From JAGVPT01 sp963772165 (GTDB lineage Bacteria > Bacteroidota > Ignavibacteria > UBA10030 > UBA8401): 64,000 bases of DNA. Made by a program: the position numbers and the translations under genes. The stretch is from positions 122,855 through 186,854 of the forward strand of contig CAVYWA010000016.1 of NCBI GenBank assembly GCA_963772165.1, given 5' to 3'. Position 1 is the first letter of the stretch, and the number at the start of each line of letters is the position of its first letter. The notes below the pieces were generated by a model that saw only the letters and a list, made by a program, of their open reading frames with translations, did no database searches and was not told the DNA's origin. Shown here piece after piece: positions 1 through 9,205 of this stretch.

Positions 1-1
1 C

Positions 2-133
2 CGGTATTTGTACCGTTATAATAATGAGCGCCCCATCCCGCTCATCGAAAACATGTCGCCGGTGGAGAAGCTCCGTACGTACAAACAATTCAGCGGCATC
101 ACAACATTCGACCCATATAACACTTCACGATAA
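2..133 (+). CDS. Transposase/integrase C-terminal fragment (partial, cut by window edge)
   Basis: An open frame with no start in the window ends at TAA 131-133 and gives 43 residues. The stretch YRYNNERP followed by MSPVEKLR resembles the C-terminal end of DDE integrase-type transposases, where YNNERPH...L.PVEKL is typical. The catalytic residues would lie upstream of the window. It sits only 15 bp before the response regulator gene, so an insertion here could have changed that operon's promoter. The usual His after RP is an Ile here, so it may be a degenerate copy. Family assignment within IS elements is not possible from this piece. Confidence 0.6.
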   Translation, partial: RYLYRYNNERPIPLIENMSPVEKLRTYKQFSGITTFDPYNTSR

Positions 134-148
134 ATCGGAACCCGAGCA

Positions 149-836
149 ATGCAAAAAAATATTCTTGTCGTCGACGACGAAAAAGATATCGTCGAAATGC
201 TGCAATACAACCTTGAAAAAGAGGGATACAAAGTCTTCACAGCCCGAAACGGAAAGCAAGCGCTCGAACAGGTGAAACGGCATGTGGACCTGATTCTTCT
301 CGACATTATGATGACGGAGATGAACGGGCTCGACGTCCTGCGCGAATTGAAGCGGGTAGAAAAAACAAAATCCATCCCCGTGCTATTTCCTGACGGCCAA
401 GAGCTCCGAAGTCGACGAAGTCATCGGGCTCGAACTCGGCGCGGAAGATTACATCGTGAAACCGATCAGCATCAAGAAACTTATCGCACGTGTGCGGACG
501 GCCCTGCGAAGAGATAAAAAAGACGACCAGGCAGCCGAAGCATCCGCCATCCTGCAAATCGAAGAACTTGAAATCAATGTGCCGAACTATACCGTCACAC
601 TCGGAACAAAAGCGCTGGTCTTCCCCAAAAAAGAATTTGAAACGCTCGTGTACCTTGTCCGCCACCGGGGGCGCGTGATTTCCAGGGATGTTCTTCTCAA
701 TGCGGTGTGGGGCGAAGGGGTCTTCGTCGTCGACCGGACGGTTGATGTCCACATCAGAAAAATACGAGAGAAGCTCGGAAAATTTGCGGAAATGATTGAG
801 ACCGTGAAAGGGGTCGGCTACAGGTTCAAAGCATGA
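149..836 (+). CDS. PhoB/OmpR-family response regulator, broken by a +1 frame shift
   Basis: Winged-helix response regulator that should bind target promoters when phosphorylated by the adjacent kinase. The first frame gives the receiver domain: acidic pair D9/D10, phospho-acceptor D52 in LILLD, then IPVLF. The frame is lost at the TTTCC run at 386-390 and resumes one base later as LTAKSSEVDEV, LGAEDYIVKP and a full Trans_reg_C domain (RGRVISRDVLLNAVWG, RTVDVHIRKIREKLG, VKGVGYRF). Removing one base restores a protein of about 229 residues, normal for PhoB/PhoP. The usual MMPEMNG reads MMTEMNG. It overlaps the kinase by 4 bp (ATGA). The phosphate genes nearby favour a PhoB role, but this is inference; other OmpR-family regulators look alike. 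The break is probably a sequence error. Confidence 0.85.
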
Positions 837-2281
837 CAATGAAACGTATCCAGACAAAAATAACGCTCACGTATTTGATTCTTGCCGTCGTTATTATCGC
901 CGCGGTGGGGATCATTTCGAGCCTCGAGATCGAATCGTTGTTTGAAGACCGGCTGATTCATCAACTTGAACAGCAGGCAGATGTCGTCCATCATTTTTTG
1001 GCGAACGGAGAATTTTCCGGCGAACGTGTGCGCGCTGTTTCAATCCAGCATTTGGCGGATGTGCTCGGCGCCCGGGTGACGCTCGTTGCGGCCGACGGAA
1101 CGGTTGTTGCGGATTCCGATGTGCCGTTTGAAAAATTATCGACGGTCGAAAATCATTTACTCCGGCCGGAAGTTCAGGATGCGATGTCGAAACCAATTGG
1201 GACGAATATCCGCCGCAGTGCAACCGTGGGAAGAGATTTCCTCTACGTCGCAAAACAGTACCGGGATTCTGCTTCGTCGTCCGCCATGAACAATGTCCGG
1301 TTTATCCGCGTCAGTGCTCATATGGAAGAAATGAAAGAGAATGTGAACGACATCCGGTGGAAAATTTTTTGGGCAGGAATCATTACGCTTACGTTGATTA
1401 TCGGGGTTAGTATTTTTGTTTCGCAGAGGATTTCCCGTCCGATGGTGGCCATCGCGGAAAACGTCGAGAAGATCCGTCTCGGCGACCTTGAAAAGCATAT
1501 TGAAACAACCGCCGATGACGAGATCGGCCACGTCGCACGCGCGGTCAACGAGCTTGTCGATAAACTCAAAGCCGATATTGTGGAGCTGAAAAAACTGCAG
1601 CGGGCACGGAGCGAATTTCTCGGAAACGTTTCGCACGAACTTCGCACTCCTATTTTCACACTGCAGGGTTATCTTGAAACCCTGCTCAACGGTGCCGTCG
1701 ACGATCCCACGGTCAACCGGCTCTTCATCGAAAAAGCCTCCACCCATGCGGCGCGGCTCAATGTACTGTTGAACGACCTCATCGATATTTCCAGGATCGA
1801 GTCGGGGGAGATGAAGATGAGCTTCAGGTATTTCCGCATCAATGAATTTCTTGAACTCGTGGTGAACGATTTTCAGCAAGCGGCATTGCAACGCCGCGTC
1901 GCACTCCGGTTGTCGACGAAGACGGGAGAAGAGATCGAAGTCTTCGGCGATAAAGAACGGCTTCGCGGTGTGCTGAGCAACCTGATCGACAACGCAATCA
2001 AGTACAATCGGGAAGGGGGCGAGGTTCTCGTTTCCACCGAACCCGAAGAGGGGAAGGTCCGCATCATTGTCGCGGATACGGGCGCAGGAATTGCCGAAGA
2101 ACATCTCACGAGGATCTTCGAACGATTTTACCGGATCGACAAAGACAGGTCCCGCGAAGTCGGAGGCACAGGGTTGGGGCTTGCGATTGTAAAACACATT
2201 GTTGAGGCTCACGGCAGTAAAGTTGAAGTGCGCAGTGCGGTTGGAAAAGGAACTTCCTTTAGCTTTACACTTAAGACCTAG
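833..2281 (+). CDS. PhoR-like sensor histidine kinase
   Basis: Inner-membrane sensor kinase of 482 residues. It has an N-terminal membrane segment (about residues 9-30), an extracytoplasmic sensor region, a second membrane segment (about 180-200), HAMP, HisKA with the phospho-acceptor His268 in GNVSHELRTPIFTL, and HATPase_c with NLIDNAIKYN, DTGAGI and GTGLGLAIVKH. The HisKA block matches the PhoR/WalK type. The ATG at 833 overlaps the regulator stop by 4 bp, so the pair is probably translationally coupled. A second in-frame ATG lies at 839. The signal sensed cannot be told from sequence; phosphate is suggested by the neighbouring CHAD, Ppx and Pst genes. Confidence 0.88.
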   Translation: MTMKRIQTKITLTYLILAVVIIAAVGIISSLEIESLFEDRLIHQLEQQADVVHHFLANGEFSGERVRAVSIQHLADVLGARVTLVAADGTVVADSDVPFEKLSTVENHLLRPEVQDAMSKPIGTNIRRSATVGRDFLYVAKQYRDSASSSAMNNVRFIRVSAHMEEMKENVNDIRWKIFWAGIITLTLIIGVSIFVSQRISRPMVAIAENVEKIRLGDLEKHIETTADDEIGHVARAVNELVDKLKADIVELKKLQRARSEFLGNVSHELRTPIFTLQGYLETLLNGAVDDPTVNRLFIEKASTHAARLNVLLNDLIDISRIESGEMKMSFRYFRINEFLELVVNDFQQAALQRRVALRLSTKTGEEIEVFGDKERLRGVLSNLIDNAIKYNREGGEVLVSTEPEEGKVRIIVADTGAGIAEEHLTRIFERFYRIDKDRSREVGGTGLGLAIVKHIVEAHGSKVEVRSAVGKGTSFSFTLKT

Positions 2282-2463
2282 TCATGATACCGGCCTGTCA
2301 CCGGCCGGAGCATCACAAAACATTCGCCTGCACCGTTCTCCGCATTGTAGGGCTGGAAACGGCGGCGAGCCTCTTCAACGCTTTTGCCCGTGTTGTGTGC
2401 CCTGACCATGGCTCACATGCCGTCAGAATGCACAATAAGGATGCAAAATCTTCTCCTGAAAAT

Positions 2464-2480
2464 TTAACAATTTCTTATTG
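2464..2480 (+). promoter_or_regulatory. Weak Pho-box-like pair upstream of the CHAD gene
   Basis: TTAACA (2464-2469) is followed 11 bp later by TTATTG (2475-2480). The first unit and its spacer, TTAACAATTTC, are identical to the start of the stronger three-unit array at 18563 before the phosphate operon, and both stretches run into TTCG. The second unit is degenerate. It lies 60-77 bp before the CHAD start. The role is inference. Confidence 0.3.
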
Positions 2481-2540
2481 TTCGAATGCCTGCTACGCCT
2501 TGCACATTTGATTTGCTTTAACAAAATTAGAGCGGCACCT

Positions 2541-3516
2541 ATGGCAAAACCGTGGAAAATTCTGGACTTAAATCCCGAGGAGAGCCTTAAACAGTGTCTG
2601 CACAAAATTGCGCTCACACGGATTCAGGAAACTTTTTCGTACGAATCGGCGACGATGCAAGGGGAAGACGTTGAAGCCCTTCACGACATGAGGGTCTCGG
2701 CAAGAAGGCTCAGAGCTGTGTTGAGGATCTTCCGGGATTGTTTTTCGAAAAAGAAGCTCAAGAAACACGACGCACGGATTCAGTCTCTTATTCGCGCATT
2801 GGGCGCGGTGAGAGAACGGGACGTTTTTCTGCAGTCGCTTTCCGCTTATAGGCAAAGTCTGGCACCAGCCGACCGCAAAGTGATAGACCTTCTGATTGCT
2901 CGGGAAACGACCGCCCGTGCTCTCGACCGCAGGAATCTGATGAGGGAAATGAAATTTCTCAGAAGGACAAATTATGCGGATTCCTTTGCTGCGTTTGTGA
3001 AGTCTTCTTTGTGAAACAATCATGGCAGCCACCGCCGGTCTGAAGCCGAACAAAACATTTCGTGAAAACGCCCGGTTGCTTTTGCCAGGCCTGTTTGATG
3101 ATTTTTTTTCATACAGAAACCGGGTTGTTGCCCATCCGAGGCTCAAAGGCGATTTACACAAAATGCGGAATGCGGGAAAGCTGCTCCGGTATGCGATGGA
3201 ATTTTTTGAAGAGGCTTTCGGCGACGATTTTTCAGCGTGCCTCAGGGAAGTGAAACAACTGCTCGATCTGATGGGGCAGGTTCACGATTGCGACGTGAAT
3301 ATTCCGGCGCTCAATATCCAGCTTCGTGAAATACGGTCGTTCAATCGCGCTACCGTGGGCCCGAAGGACAGGATACGGACGAAAGCCCTCGTCGATTTGA
3401 TCCGCGCGGAACAGAATCGCCGGCGGACGATGTTCAACGACTCATGCGTTGTTATTGCACGCTGGGACACAGAGAATTTCAGGCAGCGCGTTGTTCAATC
3501 CATGAGCAAGGGTTGA
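2541..3516 (+). CDS. CHAD domain protein, broken by a +1 frame shift
   Basis: CHAD domains are alpha-helical, His-rich tandem repeats that bind inorganic polyphosphate and are often encoded beside polyphosphate enzymes. Both halves are visible: HDMRVSARRLRAVLRIF with LGAVRERDVF in the first, and HKMRNAGKLLRYAMEFF with MGQVHDCDV in the second. The first frame stops at TGA 3012-3014; the second frame has a stop at 2998-3000, so the break lies in 3001-3014, most likely the TTT at 3008-3010. Removing one base gives one protein of about 324 residues. ATG 2541 (MAKPWKILDL) was preferred to ATG 2478 because the extra 21 residues look like non-coding sequence. No triphosphate tunnel (CYTH) domain is attached. 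Confidence 0.8.
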
Positions 3517-3566
3517 CCAATTTTTAACGATGATGCCGAGACTTTTGAATAATCCTAAAAGAGCAC

Positions 3567-3635
3567 CTCGCGCAAAGACGCAAGGTCGCAAATTGATTTT
3601 AAAATAAGATTTTTGCGCCTTTGCGGCTTGGCGAG
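3567..3635. repeat. Dispersed imperfect inverted repeat (cgcaaagacgc family)
   Basis: The arm at 3567-3592 (ctcgcgcaaagacgcaaggt...) pairs imperfectly with 3612-3635 (...ctttgcggcttggcgag) around an AT-rich loop. A clear second copy is at 51050-51112 and a half copy lies around 10990-11030. It sits between the CHAD and sixA genes and could form a stem-loop in RNA. Confidence 0.7.
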
Positions 3636-3688
3636 AGACAATTTTTCAGATGTCTTAAGAGTTTTAAAAGAATTTTTGGAGGATCTAA

Positions 3689-4183
3689 GTGTTTATCTAT
3701 ATTTTGAGGCATGGTATCGCCGTCCAGCGGGGAACGGCCGGCTATCCGAACGACGATAGGCCTCTGACGGACGACGGAAAAGAAAAGATGCGGAAGGGAG
3801 CTCGGGGCATTGCTGCCGTTATCGGCAGCGTCGATGTAGTACTGACGAGCCCCCTTATTCGCGCTCACGATACGGCAAAGATTGCCGCCGATGCTCTGGG
3901 GGTAGATCACAAAATCGAGGTCTGCAAAGAACTCCTGCCGGGGAGTTCTGCGAAGAAGCTGATGCTGTATCTCGCAAAGTATAAGAACCTCGATCACGTT
4001 ATGATTGTGGGGCATGAGCCCGACCTCGGTTTCCTCGCGTCTACCCTTCTTGGCTCCGAGCAGTCCATCATCGAATTCAAGAAAGGGGCGCTCTGCTGTA
4101 TCGAGGTTTCCGGCATGCCGCCGCGCGGAGCGGGGACGCTCCATTGGCATTTGCAACCGAAACAACTTCGTGATCTCAAATAA
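3689..4183 (+). CDS. SixA-type phosphohistidine phosphatase (histidine phosphatase family)
   Basis: Cytoplasmic enzyme of 164 residues in the histidine phosphatase (branch 1) superfamily. The N-terminal LRHGIA carries the catalytic RHG (residues about 7-9), SPLIRAHDTA carries the second arginine, and MIVGHEPDLG carries the second catalytic His, a layout matching SixA. The GTG start at 3689 is chosen because AGGA at 3680-3683 is well placed. SixA of E. coli dephosphorylates phosphohistidine proteins; the substrate here is unknown. Its position between a CHAD gene and a Ppx gene suggests a phosphate-related role, which is inference. Confidence 0.82.
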   Translation: MFIYILRHGIAVQRGTAGYPNDDRPLTDDGKEKMRKGARGIAAVIGSVDVVLTSPLIRAHDTAKIAADALGVDHKIEVCKELLPGSSAKKLMLYLAKYKNLDHVMIVGHEPDLGFLASTLLGSEQSIIEFKKGALCCIEVSGMPPRGAGTLHWHLQPKQLRDLK

Positions 4184-4201
4184 AACCGATAGGACTACCT
4201 C

Positions 4202-4915
4202 ATGGCTCGACTCTTTGACCAACCTCGTCCGTACCCCGGCATCCTCATCATCGTGGAGGGAATCGACGGATCCGGCAAATCGACTCAATTGGAACTCCTG
4301 CAGAAGTGGCTGCTGAACTCCAAATACAGAGTTTTTTTTACGGAATGGAATTCTTCCGCGCTTGTGAACGAGACGATTAAAAGAGGGAAGAAGAAAAATC
4401 TCCTCACCCCGACGACGTTCAGCATCCTCCACGCTACGGATTTCGCCGATCGTCTGGCGCATCTGATCATCCCTCCGTTGAAAGCGGGGATGATCGTCTG
4501 TGCCGATCGCTACGTCTATACCGCATTCGCACGCGACGTGATCCGCGGCGTCCATCCTGAATGGGTGAGGAACCTTTACGGCTTTGCCGTGAAGCCCGAC
4601 ATCCAGTTTTATTTTAAGGTCCCGATCGAAGTTTCGCTCAAGCGCATTTTAAATGGAAGAGTTGAGTTGAAGTTCCACGAAGCCGGAATGGATCTAGGGT
4701 TGAGCGACGACCCGAGGGAGAGTTTTAGATTATTCCAGTCAAAGATTCTCGAAGAGTACGATAAGATCTCCGCCGAGTACGGACTGACAGTTATGGACGC
4801 GACGGAATCGATCCAGAAGCAGCAAACGCTGATTCGCGAGATTGTCCGCGAGAGGTTAAAAGACTATAAACCGACCCCGTTCCTCCAGAAAAAGGAGAAT
4901 GTCTATGTCGCATAA
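4202..4915 (+). CDS. Thymidylate-kinase-like P-loop kinase (copy 1)
   Basis: A 237-residue P-loop nucleotide kinase related to thymidylate kinase. VEGIDGSGKSTQ (about residues 19-30) is an intact Walker A, and CADRYVYTAFARD corresponds to the DRY/DRH segment of TMP kinases. The lid region (LKFHEAGMDLGLSDDPRESF) differs from standard Tmk, and family members are usually slightly shorter (about 205-215 residues). It is followed, with overlap, by a second homologue, which argues against this being the only housekeeping Tmk. The setting between SixA and Ppx suggests a linked phosphate or polyphosphate role, but the substrate is not known. No strong ribosome binding site is visible. Confidence 0.75.
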   Translation: MARLFDQPRPYPGILIIVEGIDGSGKSTQLELLQKWLLNSKYRVFFTEWNSSALVNETIKRGKKKNLLTPTTFSILHATDFADRLAHLIIPPLKAGMIVCADRYVYTAFARDVIRGVHPEWVRNLYGFAVKPDIQFYFKVPIEVSLKRILNGRVELKFHEAGMDLGLSDDPRESFRLFQSKILEEYDKISAEYGLTVMDATESIQKQQTLIREIVRERLKDYKPTPFLQKKENVYVA

Positions 4916-5666
4916 AAAGAAAACATTTTACGGCAACGGCCTCCCGTATGTGGATGTGAGCGACCTGACCGGCAAACTCATCGTTATCGAAGGAACCGAC
5001 GGCGTCGGACGTTCAACACAGCTCGAAGAATTAAAAAAGTGGCTTGAGGTAAAAGGCTACGGCGTGACGACCACCGGCTGGACCCGATCGCCGCTGATGG
5101 GAAAGGCAATCAACGAAGCAAAGTCGGGCCACACGCTTAATTTCGATACGTTCAGCCTCTTGTACGCCGCAGACTTCGCCGACCGTCTTGAGCACGAAGT
5201 GATTCCGGCACTCCGGGCAGGATTTGTTGTCCTCGCAGACCGTTACATCCACACCGCTTTTGCGCGTTCGTCGGTGAGAGGAGGCGACCGCCAGTGGATT
5301 CGGAAAGTCTTCGGTTTTGCGATAGAGCCCGATGCCGTATTCTATATGCGCATCAACATTGAGGACCTGATTCCGCGGGTGATCAACAGCCAGACTCTGC
5401 ATAAGCGATACTGGGTGGAGCAGTCGGGCGAAGGGCTCGATTACTGGGAATCCGGTATGGATATGCGGCTCGGCGATGATTTCTACGACAGCTTTGTGGA
5501 GTACCAGAAGCTCATTTTGAAAGAGTTTGACCGGATGACCAATGAGTTCAATTTTCAGGTGATCGATGCCGCAAAAAGCTTCGAAGAAACTAACCGTGCA
5601 CTAAAACAGGGAATCCTCGCAATCCTCGAAGATGAAGAATCCGAAGAAAAACCTCGCCGCCATTGA
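4905..5666 (+). CDS. Thymidylate-kinase-like protein with Arg in the Walker A motif (copy 2)
   Basis: A paralogue of the preceding gene, 253 residues from ATG 4905. This start is favoured over ATG 4899 because GGAG at 4894-4897 gives a normal 7-nt spacing. The P-loop reads GTDGVGRSTQ: the lysine that contacts the beta and gamma phosphates is replaced by arginine. LADRYIHTAFARSS and ESGMDMRLGDDFYDSF match copy 1, so the rest of the fold is retained. It overlaps the end of copy 1 and the start of ppx, so the three are probably co-translated. It may be a weakly active or regulatory partner of copy 1, for instance as a heterodimer; that is inference. Confidence 0.72.
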   Translation: MSHKKKTFYGNGLPYVDVSDLTGKLIVIEGTDGVGRSTQLEELKKWLEVKGYGVTTTGWTRSPLMGKAINEAKSGHTLNFDTFSLLYAADFADRLEHEVIPALRAGFVVLADRYIHTAFARSSVRGGDRQWIRKVFGFAIEPDAVFYMRINIEDLIPRVINSQTLHKRYWVEQSGEGLDYWESGMDMRLGDDFYDSFVEYQKLILKEFDRMTNEFNFQVIDAAKSFEETNRALKQGILAILEDEESEEKPRRH

Positions 5667-7190
5667 TATCGGCACCAATTCCATCCATCTCCTTGTCGCC
5701 GAAGTCTATCCGGACTCTGGCAGCTTTAAAATCCTTGAACGTGAAAAAGAGATTGTCCGCCTGGGTTCCGGTTCCACCGACATGAAGTACTTGACGGGGA
5801 GTGCCGTTGAACGCGCGATCCATGCGTTGCGGCGATGCAAAATGATTGCCGATTCGTATCGCGCGCCCATTCGTGCGATTGCGACAAGCGCGGTTCGCGA
5901 AGCGTTGAACCAGGATGAATTCCTGCGCCGCGTTAAAACGGAGGCGGGAATTACGATCGAGGTTGCATCGGGTTTTGAAGAAGCGCGGCTCATCCATCTC
6001 GGAGTCCTTCAAGCGCTCCCGATTTTCAAAAAACGGCATCTGATGGTGGACATCGGAGGGGGAAGCACGGAATTTTTGATCGGCCACCAGAGAAAGATTC
6101 TTTTCAGCAACAGCCTAAAGCTCGGTGCCGTCAGGCTCACGCAGCGATTCTTCGACGAGGGAAAAACATCTTCCAAAATCCATCCGCGAATGCCGCCAAT
6201 TCGTGAGGGGAACGTTAAGCCCGATCGCACGGGCTGCTCGAAAGAATCACTACGAGATCGCCGTCGGAACTTCAGGAACGATCACGAGTATCGCCCAGAT
6301 CATCAGACTGCGGAGGGATGAGGATGGGGAATCGTCCATTAACAATTTCACTTTTTCGGGCAAAGAGGTTTCCGAGGTGGCAGAATTGATTCTCGAAAAG
6401 AACGACCCGGACGATCGCGCCGGGATCGACGGGCTTGATTCGGCACGAGCGGATATTATCGTTGCCGGCGTGATCATTCTTGAAGAGGTCTTCCGTGTGT
6501 TGGAGATAAAACGGATGACCATCTCGGAGTATGCACTTCGCGAGGGGATCATCCTGGACACCATAGAGAAATACCACAGGAAAAAGAAGTTTGACCATTT
6601 CAACGATATCCGGTATACGAGCGTCCTCCACATTGCGGAAAGCTTTCCAGTACGAAAAGGAGCACGCCCATCAGGTCGGGCGCCTGGCCCTTGACATTTT
6701 TGACCAGACAGTCCCGCTCCATAAATTGAGTTCCGCCGAACGGGTTTACCTTGAAGCCGCGGCACTGCTCCATGAAGTCGGATTATTTGTTTCGCATGCC
6801 CAGCACCACCGTCACTCGTACTACCTCATTCGCAATTCCGAATTGCTCGGATTTACGGAGAATGAAAAAGAAATTATCGCAAACATCGCCCGGTACCACA
6901 GGAAGAGCCATCCAAAAATGAGGCACGAAGGTTTTGCCAAGCTCAATGCCGACGAAAGGGACGTCGTGGTGAAACTCGCAGCGATCCTCCGCATCGCGGA
7001 CGGCCTGGACCGGACGCATTTTTCCGTGATCAAAAGCTTGCGATGCCGGCGGACGCGGTCAACGGTAAATTTTCATCTGCGCCGGTCGCACAGGGCAAAA
7101 ATCGAGCTGGAAGTTTGGGGAGCCAGCCGGAAGAGGGAACTCTTCGAAAAAGCATTTCACGTCAAAGCCCGCTTCTCACCCGCCTCGTAA
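5632..7190 (+). CDS. ppx: Exopolyphosphatase / pppGpp phosphatase family (Ppx/GppA), broken by two +1 frame shifts
   Basis: Cytoplasmic ASKHA-fold phosphatase that removes terminal phosphate from polyphosphate and/or pppGpp. The first frame has the phosphate-1 motif AAIDIGTNSIHLLVAEV, TSAVREALNQ, GFEEARLI and phosphate-2 MVDIGGGSTEFLIG. The reading then moves by +1 near the A runs at 6162-6166 or 6175-6178 (continuing KSIRECRQF, IAVGTSGTITSIAQI), and again at TTTCC 6644-6648 (continuing QYEKEHAHQVGRLALDIF). The C-terminal part is the HD-like domain (LLHEVGLF, HHRHSYYLI) typical of long Ppx/GppA. Restored length is about 519 residues, normal for the family. The start overlaps the upstream kinase by 35 bp. 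The enzyme is probably intact in the organism. Confidence 0.85.
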
Positions 7191-7673
7191 AGGATCGCCC
7201 GGGAAGGAACTCGTGTGTTTCGGAGTATTGTTGGTTTGGATTTCAGGCATCATCGCCATTTGCCAATACCTAATGTGGCAATCGCGAAAGAAACCTTACA
7301 GCTTTGCCTGAAAGCGATTGCGGTCGTAAATTTTTCTTCCTTCAGCTTGCATATACCTTGAGAAATTTGCTACTTTAGTAACGACACTCATCCTAGCGCA
7401 GATATGAAGATGAATGCCGAGGGAAACGAAGAACGCCAGCGTAGATGCAAATACAATAGTGCCTGAATTTGAAAATAACTAATTTAGCAATAGGCCCTGT
7501 CATGCCCGCGAAAGCGGGCATCCATATCGATTAAATATAAAAGAATGGATACCCGACGAGTCGTCTACGACACTACAGGATCGATACGACCTGTGGGGAG
7601 TCGTGCAGACCCGCGTCCGCGTGAAATGACAAATTCAGCGCACTACCCAAGATACTATTACCGCCGTACCATC
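7191..7673. other. Intergenic region with a dispersed hairpin
   Basis: No convincing gene. Open frames here lack start signals and recognisable motifs. The right part (about 7498-7640) looks like a dispersed intergenic repeat carrying the perfect hairpin described separately. A frame reading from ATG 7545 into the transporter gene was judged to be read-through of this repeat. Confidence 0.5.
7502..7521. repeat. Perfect hairpin with GAAA tetraloop
   Basis: ATGCCCGC (7502-7509), loop GAAA (7510-7513), GCGGGCAT (7514-7521). It is preceded by TGTC and followed by CCA, a form of small repetitive extragenic hairpin found in many bacteria. There is no T-run, so it is not an ordinary terminator. Confidence 0.75.
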
Positions 7674-8592
7674 ATGACAGAAGAACATTCCCATACCCCG
7701 GCCACCGGCAAGCATCTTGCTGTAGCCATCGTCCTCAATGCTGTTATCTTCGTTGTCGAACTCGTCGGCGGCATTCTCACCAACAGCCTTGCTCTTATTT
7801 CCGACTCACTTCATAATCTCAGCGATTTCTTCGCGTTGATATTGAGCTACATCGCTTTGAGAGTGGTCCGGTGGAAATCGAGCTCGGAAAAATCATACGG
7901 ATACGTGCGAGTTGAAATTTTCGTAGCATTCATCAACGCCACTGTGCTGGTTCTTATTGGGGTTTATGTTGTCTACGAAGGTATAGAGCGGTTTGCTCAT
8001 CCCGAACCTGTTGCCGGCGGCTGGATGCTCGTCATTGCCGTCGTCGGTTTCGTTGTGAATACGGCCGCGACGCTGTTATTGAAAACCCACGCACATCACG
8101 ATCTCAATATGAAAAGCGCCTACCTGCATCTTCTTACCGATGCCGTGGAATCGCTTGCCGTGGTTCTTGTTGCAGGAATCATCGCATGGAAAGATTGGCG
8201 AGTACCTCGATCCCATCGTGTCGATCGCTATCGGACTTTTCATCATCAAGAGTGCATGGGGTATTGTTGCCGAGACGGTACATATACTTACAGAGGGCAC
8301 ACCGCGAGGAATTGATCTTCGTGAAGTTGCGGCATACATCCAGTCGTTCCCTGGAGTGCAGAATGTCCATCATCTGCATATCTGGGGATTGTCTTCCAGT
8401 GTGAGGGCGTTAAGTGCCCATATTGTTGTGCACGATCAATTGATTAGCGATGGAAATATTATCAGCTCACAGTTAGAACACGAGCTGGAACACCGGTTCG
8501 GCATCAATCATCCAACCTTTCAGCTTGAGTCTTCTGTCTGCGGGGATCAGGGGATTGTCGTGGATGTTCACACGTCAAAAGAAAAACGATAA
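7674..8592 (+). CDS. Cation diffusion facilitator (Zn/Cd/Co efflux), broken by a +1 frame shift
   Basis: Inner-membrane metal/proton antiporter of the CzcD/ZitB type. The start ATG 7674 gives a short His-containing N-terminus (TEEHSHTP) followed by the first membrane helix. The two HxxxD metal sites are visible: SDSLHNLSDFF in TM2 and YLHLLTDAVESLAV in TM5. The frame breaks at AAA 8190-8192; one base removed gives AGIIAWKIGEYLDPIVSIAIGLF, the expected TM6, followed by the cytoplasmic domain (VQNVHHLHIWGLSS). Restored length is about 305 residues, normal for CDF proteins. No neighbouring regulator is seen. Metal preference cannot be read from sequence. Confidence 0.85.
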
Positions 8593-8657
8593 CCGGTTAA
8601 ACCAATACTTCAAACGAGGGGTTTTTGCTGACCACGATGTGTTGTGTCAATGCAGAG

Positions 8658-9131
8658 CTAAGCTAACTCAGGGGGGATGGGGTTTGCGGACTGTTCCCGT
8701 TTTTGACGTAATCGTGCGTCAACCGACCACGCCCCCGCGCCGCATATCAAAAGAAAAACGATCCCCATGAGCATGGCAAAGTCAGTTCTCCCGTCACTTA
8801 TAACGAACCAAAATCCCTGTTGAGGGCGGAAGAGTTCGGGAATTTTTGTCGTTGCAATCGCAGTCAGATTGATGATGAGCAGCGGCGCGTTTGCCAGGCG
8901 GGTCAGGAGCCCAATCGTTACCATCGCACCGCAGACAATTTCAAATGTCCCGACAAAATGGGCGGTGAAATCGGGGAAAGGAAATCCGATCTTCGTGAAC
9001 CGGTTGACGCCCCAATTCGGGTCGGTAAACTTGAGGATTCCCTGCGTCAGAAAAATAAGTCCGACGGAAAGACGGACGAGGATGGTCGCGCCCGGTGCAT
9101 GGGTCGAATTGATTCGATCGATGAATTTCAT
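8658..9131 (-). CDS. DoxX family membrane protein
   Basis: A 157-residue protein with four predicted membrane helices in the DoxX pattern: RLSVGLIFLTQGILKF, HFVGTFEIVCGAMVTIGL, a helix near ANAPLLIINLTAI and a C-terminal one near MLMGIVFLLI. DoxX proteins are linked to thiol or quinone stress and to oxidoreductase complexes, but the precise reaction is unsettled. It is the 3'-most gene of a minus-strand run with a PNPOx-like protein and MsrB, which fits a redox-stress theme. A second DoxX lies at 42291. Confidence 0.8.
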   Translation of the reverse strand: MKFIDRINSTHAPGATILVRLSVGLIFLTQGILKFTDPNWGVNRFTKIGFPFPDFTAHFVGTFEIVCGAMVTIGLLTRLANAPLLIINLTAIATTKIPELFRPQQGFWFVISDGRTDFAMLMGIVFLLICGAGAWSVDARLRQKREQSANPIPPELA

Positions 9132-9205
9132 AGAAAGCCTCTTTGAAGACCACAGAGTGTCAATGATTTCGTGTATTGAACTGTCTCTCTCGACCGAAGG
9201 GTTCT

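Noticed and set aside
24..275. Plus-strand frame of 83 codons at the left edge
   Set aside because: It overlaps both the transposase C-terminus and the response regulator in another frame and has no recognisable motif.
2284..2511. Small frames between the PhoR-like and CHAD genes
   Set aside because: No ribosome binding site or family motif; the region contains a possible Pho-box-like sequence and looks regulatory.
7502..7521. Rho-independent terminator after ppx
   Set aside because: The hairpin is perfect but lies 310 bp after the stop, has a GAAA loop and no T-run; it fits a dispersed extragenic palindrome better.
7545..7673. N-terminal extension of the CDF transporter from ATG 7545
   Set aside because: The extra 43 residues translate an intergenic repeat; ATG 7674 gives a standard His-containing CDF N-terminus.
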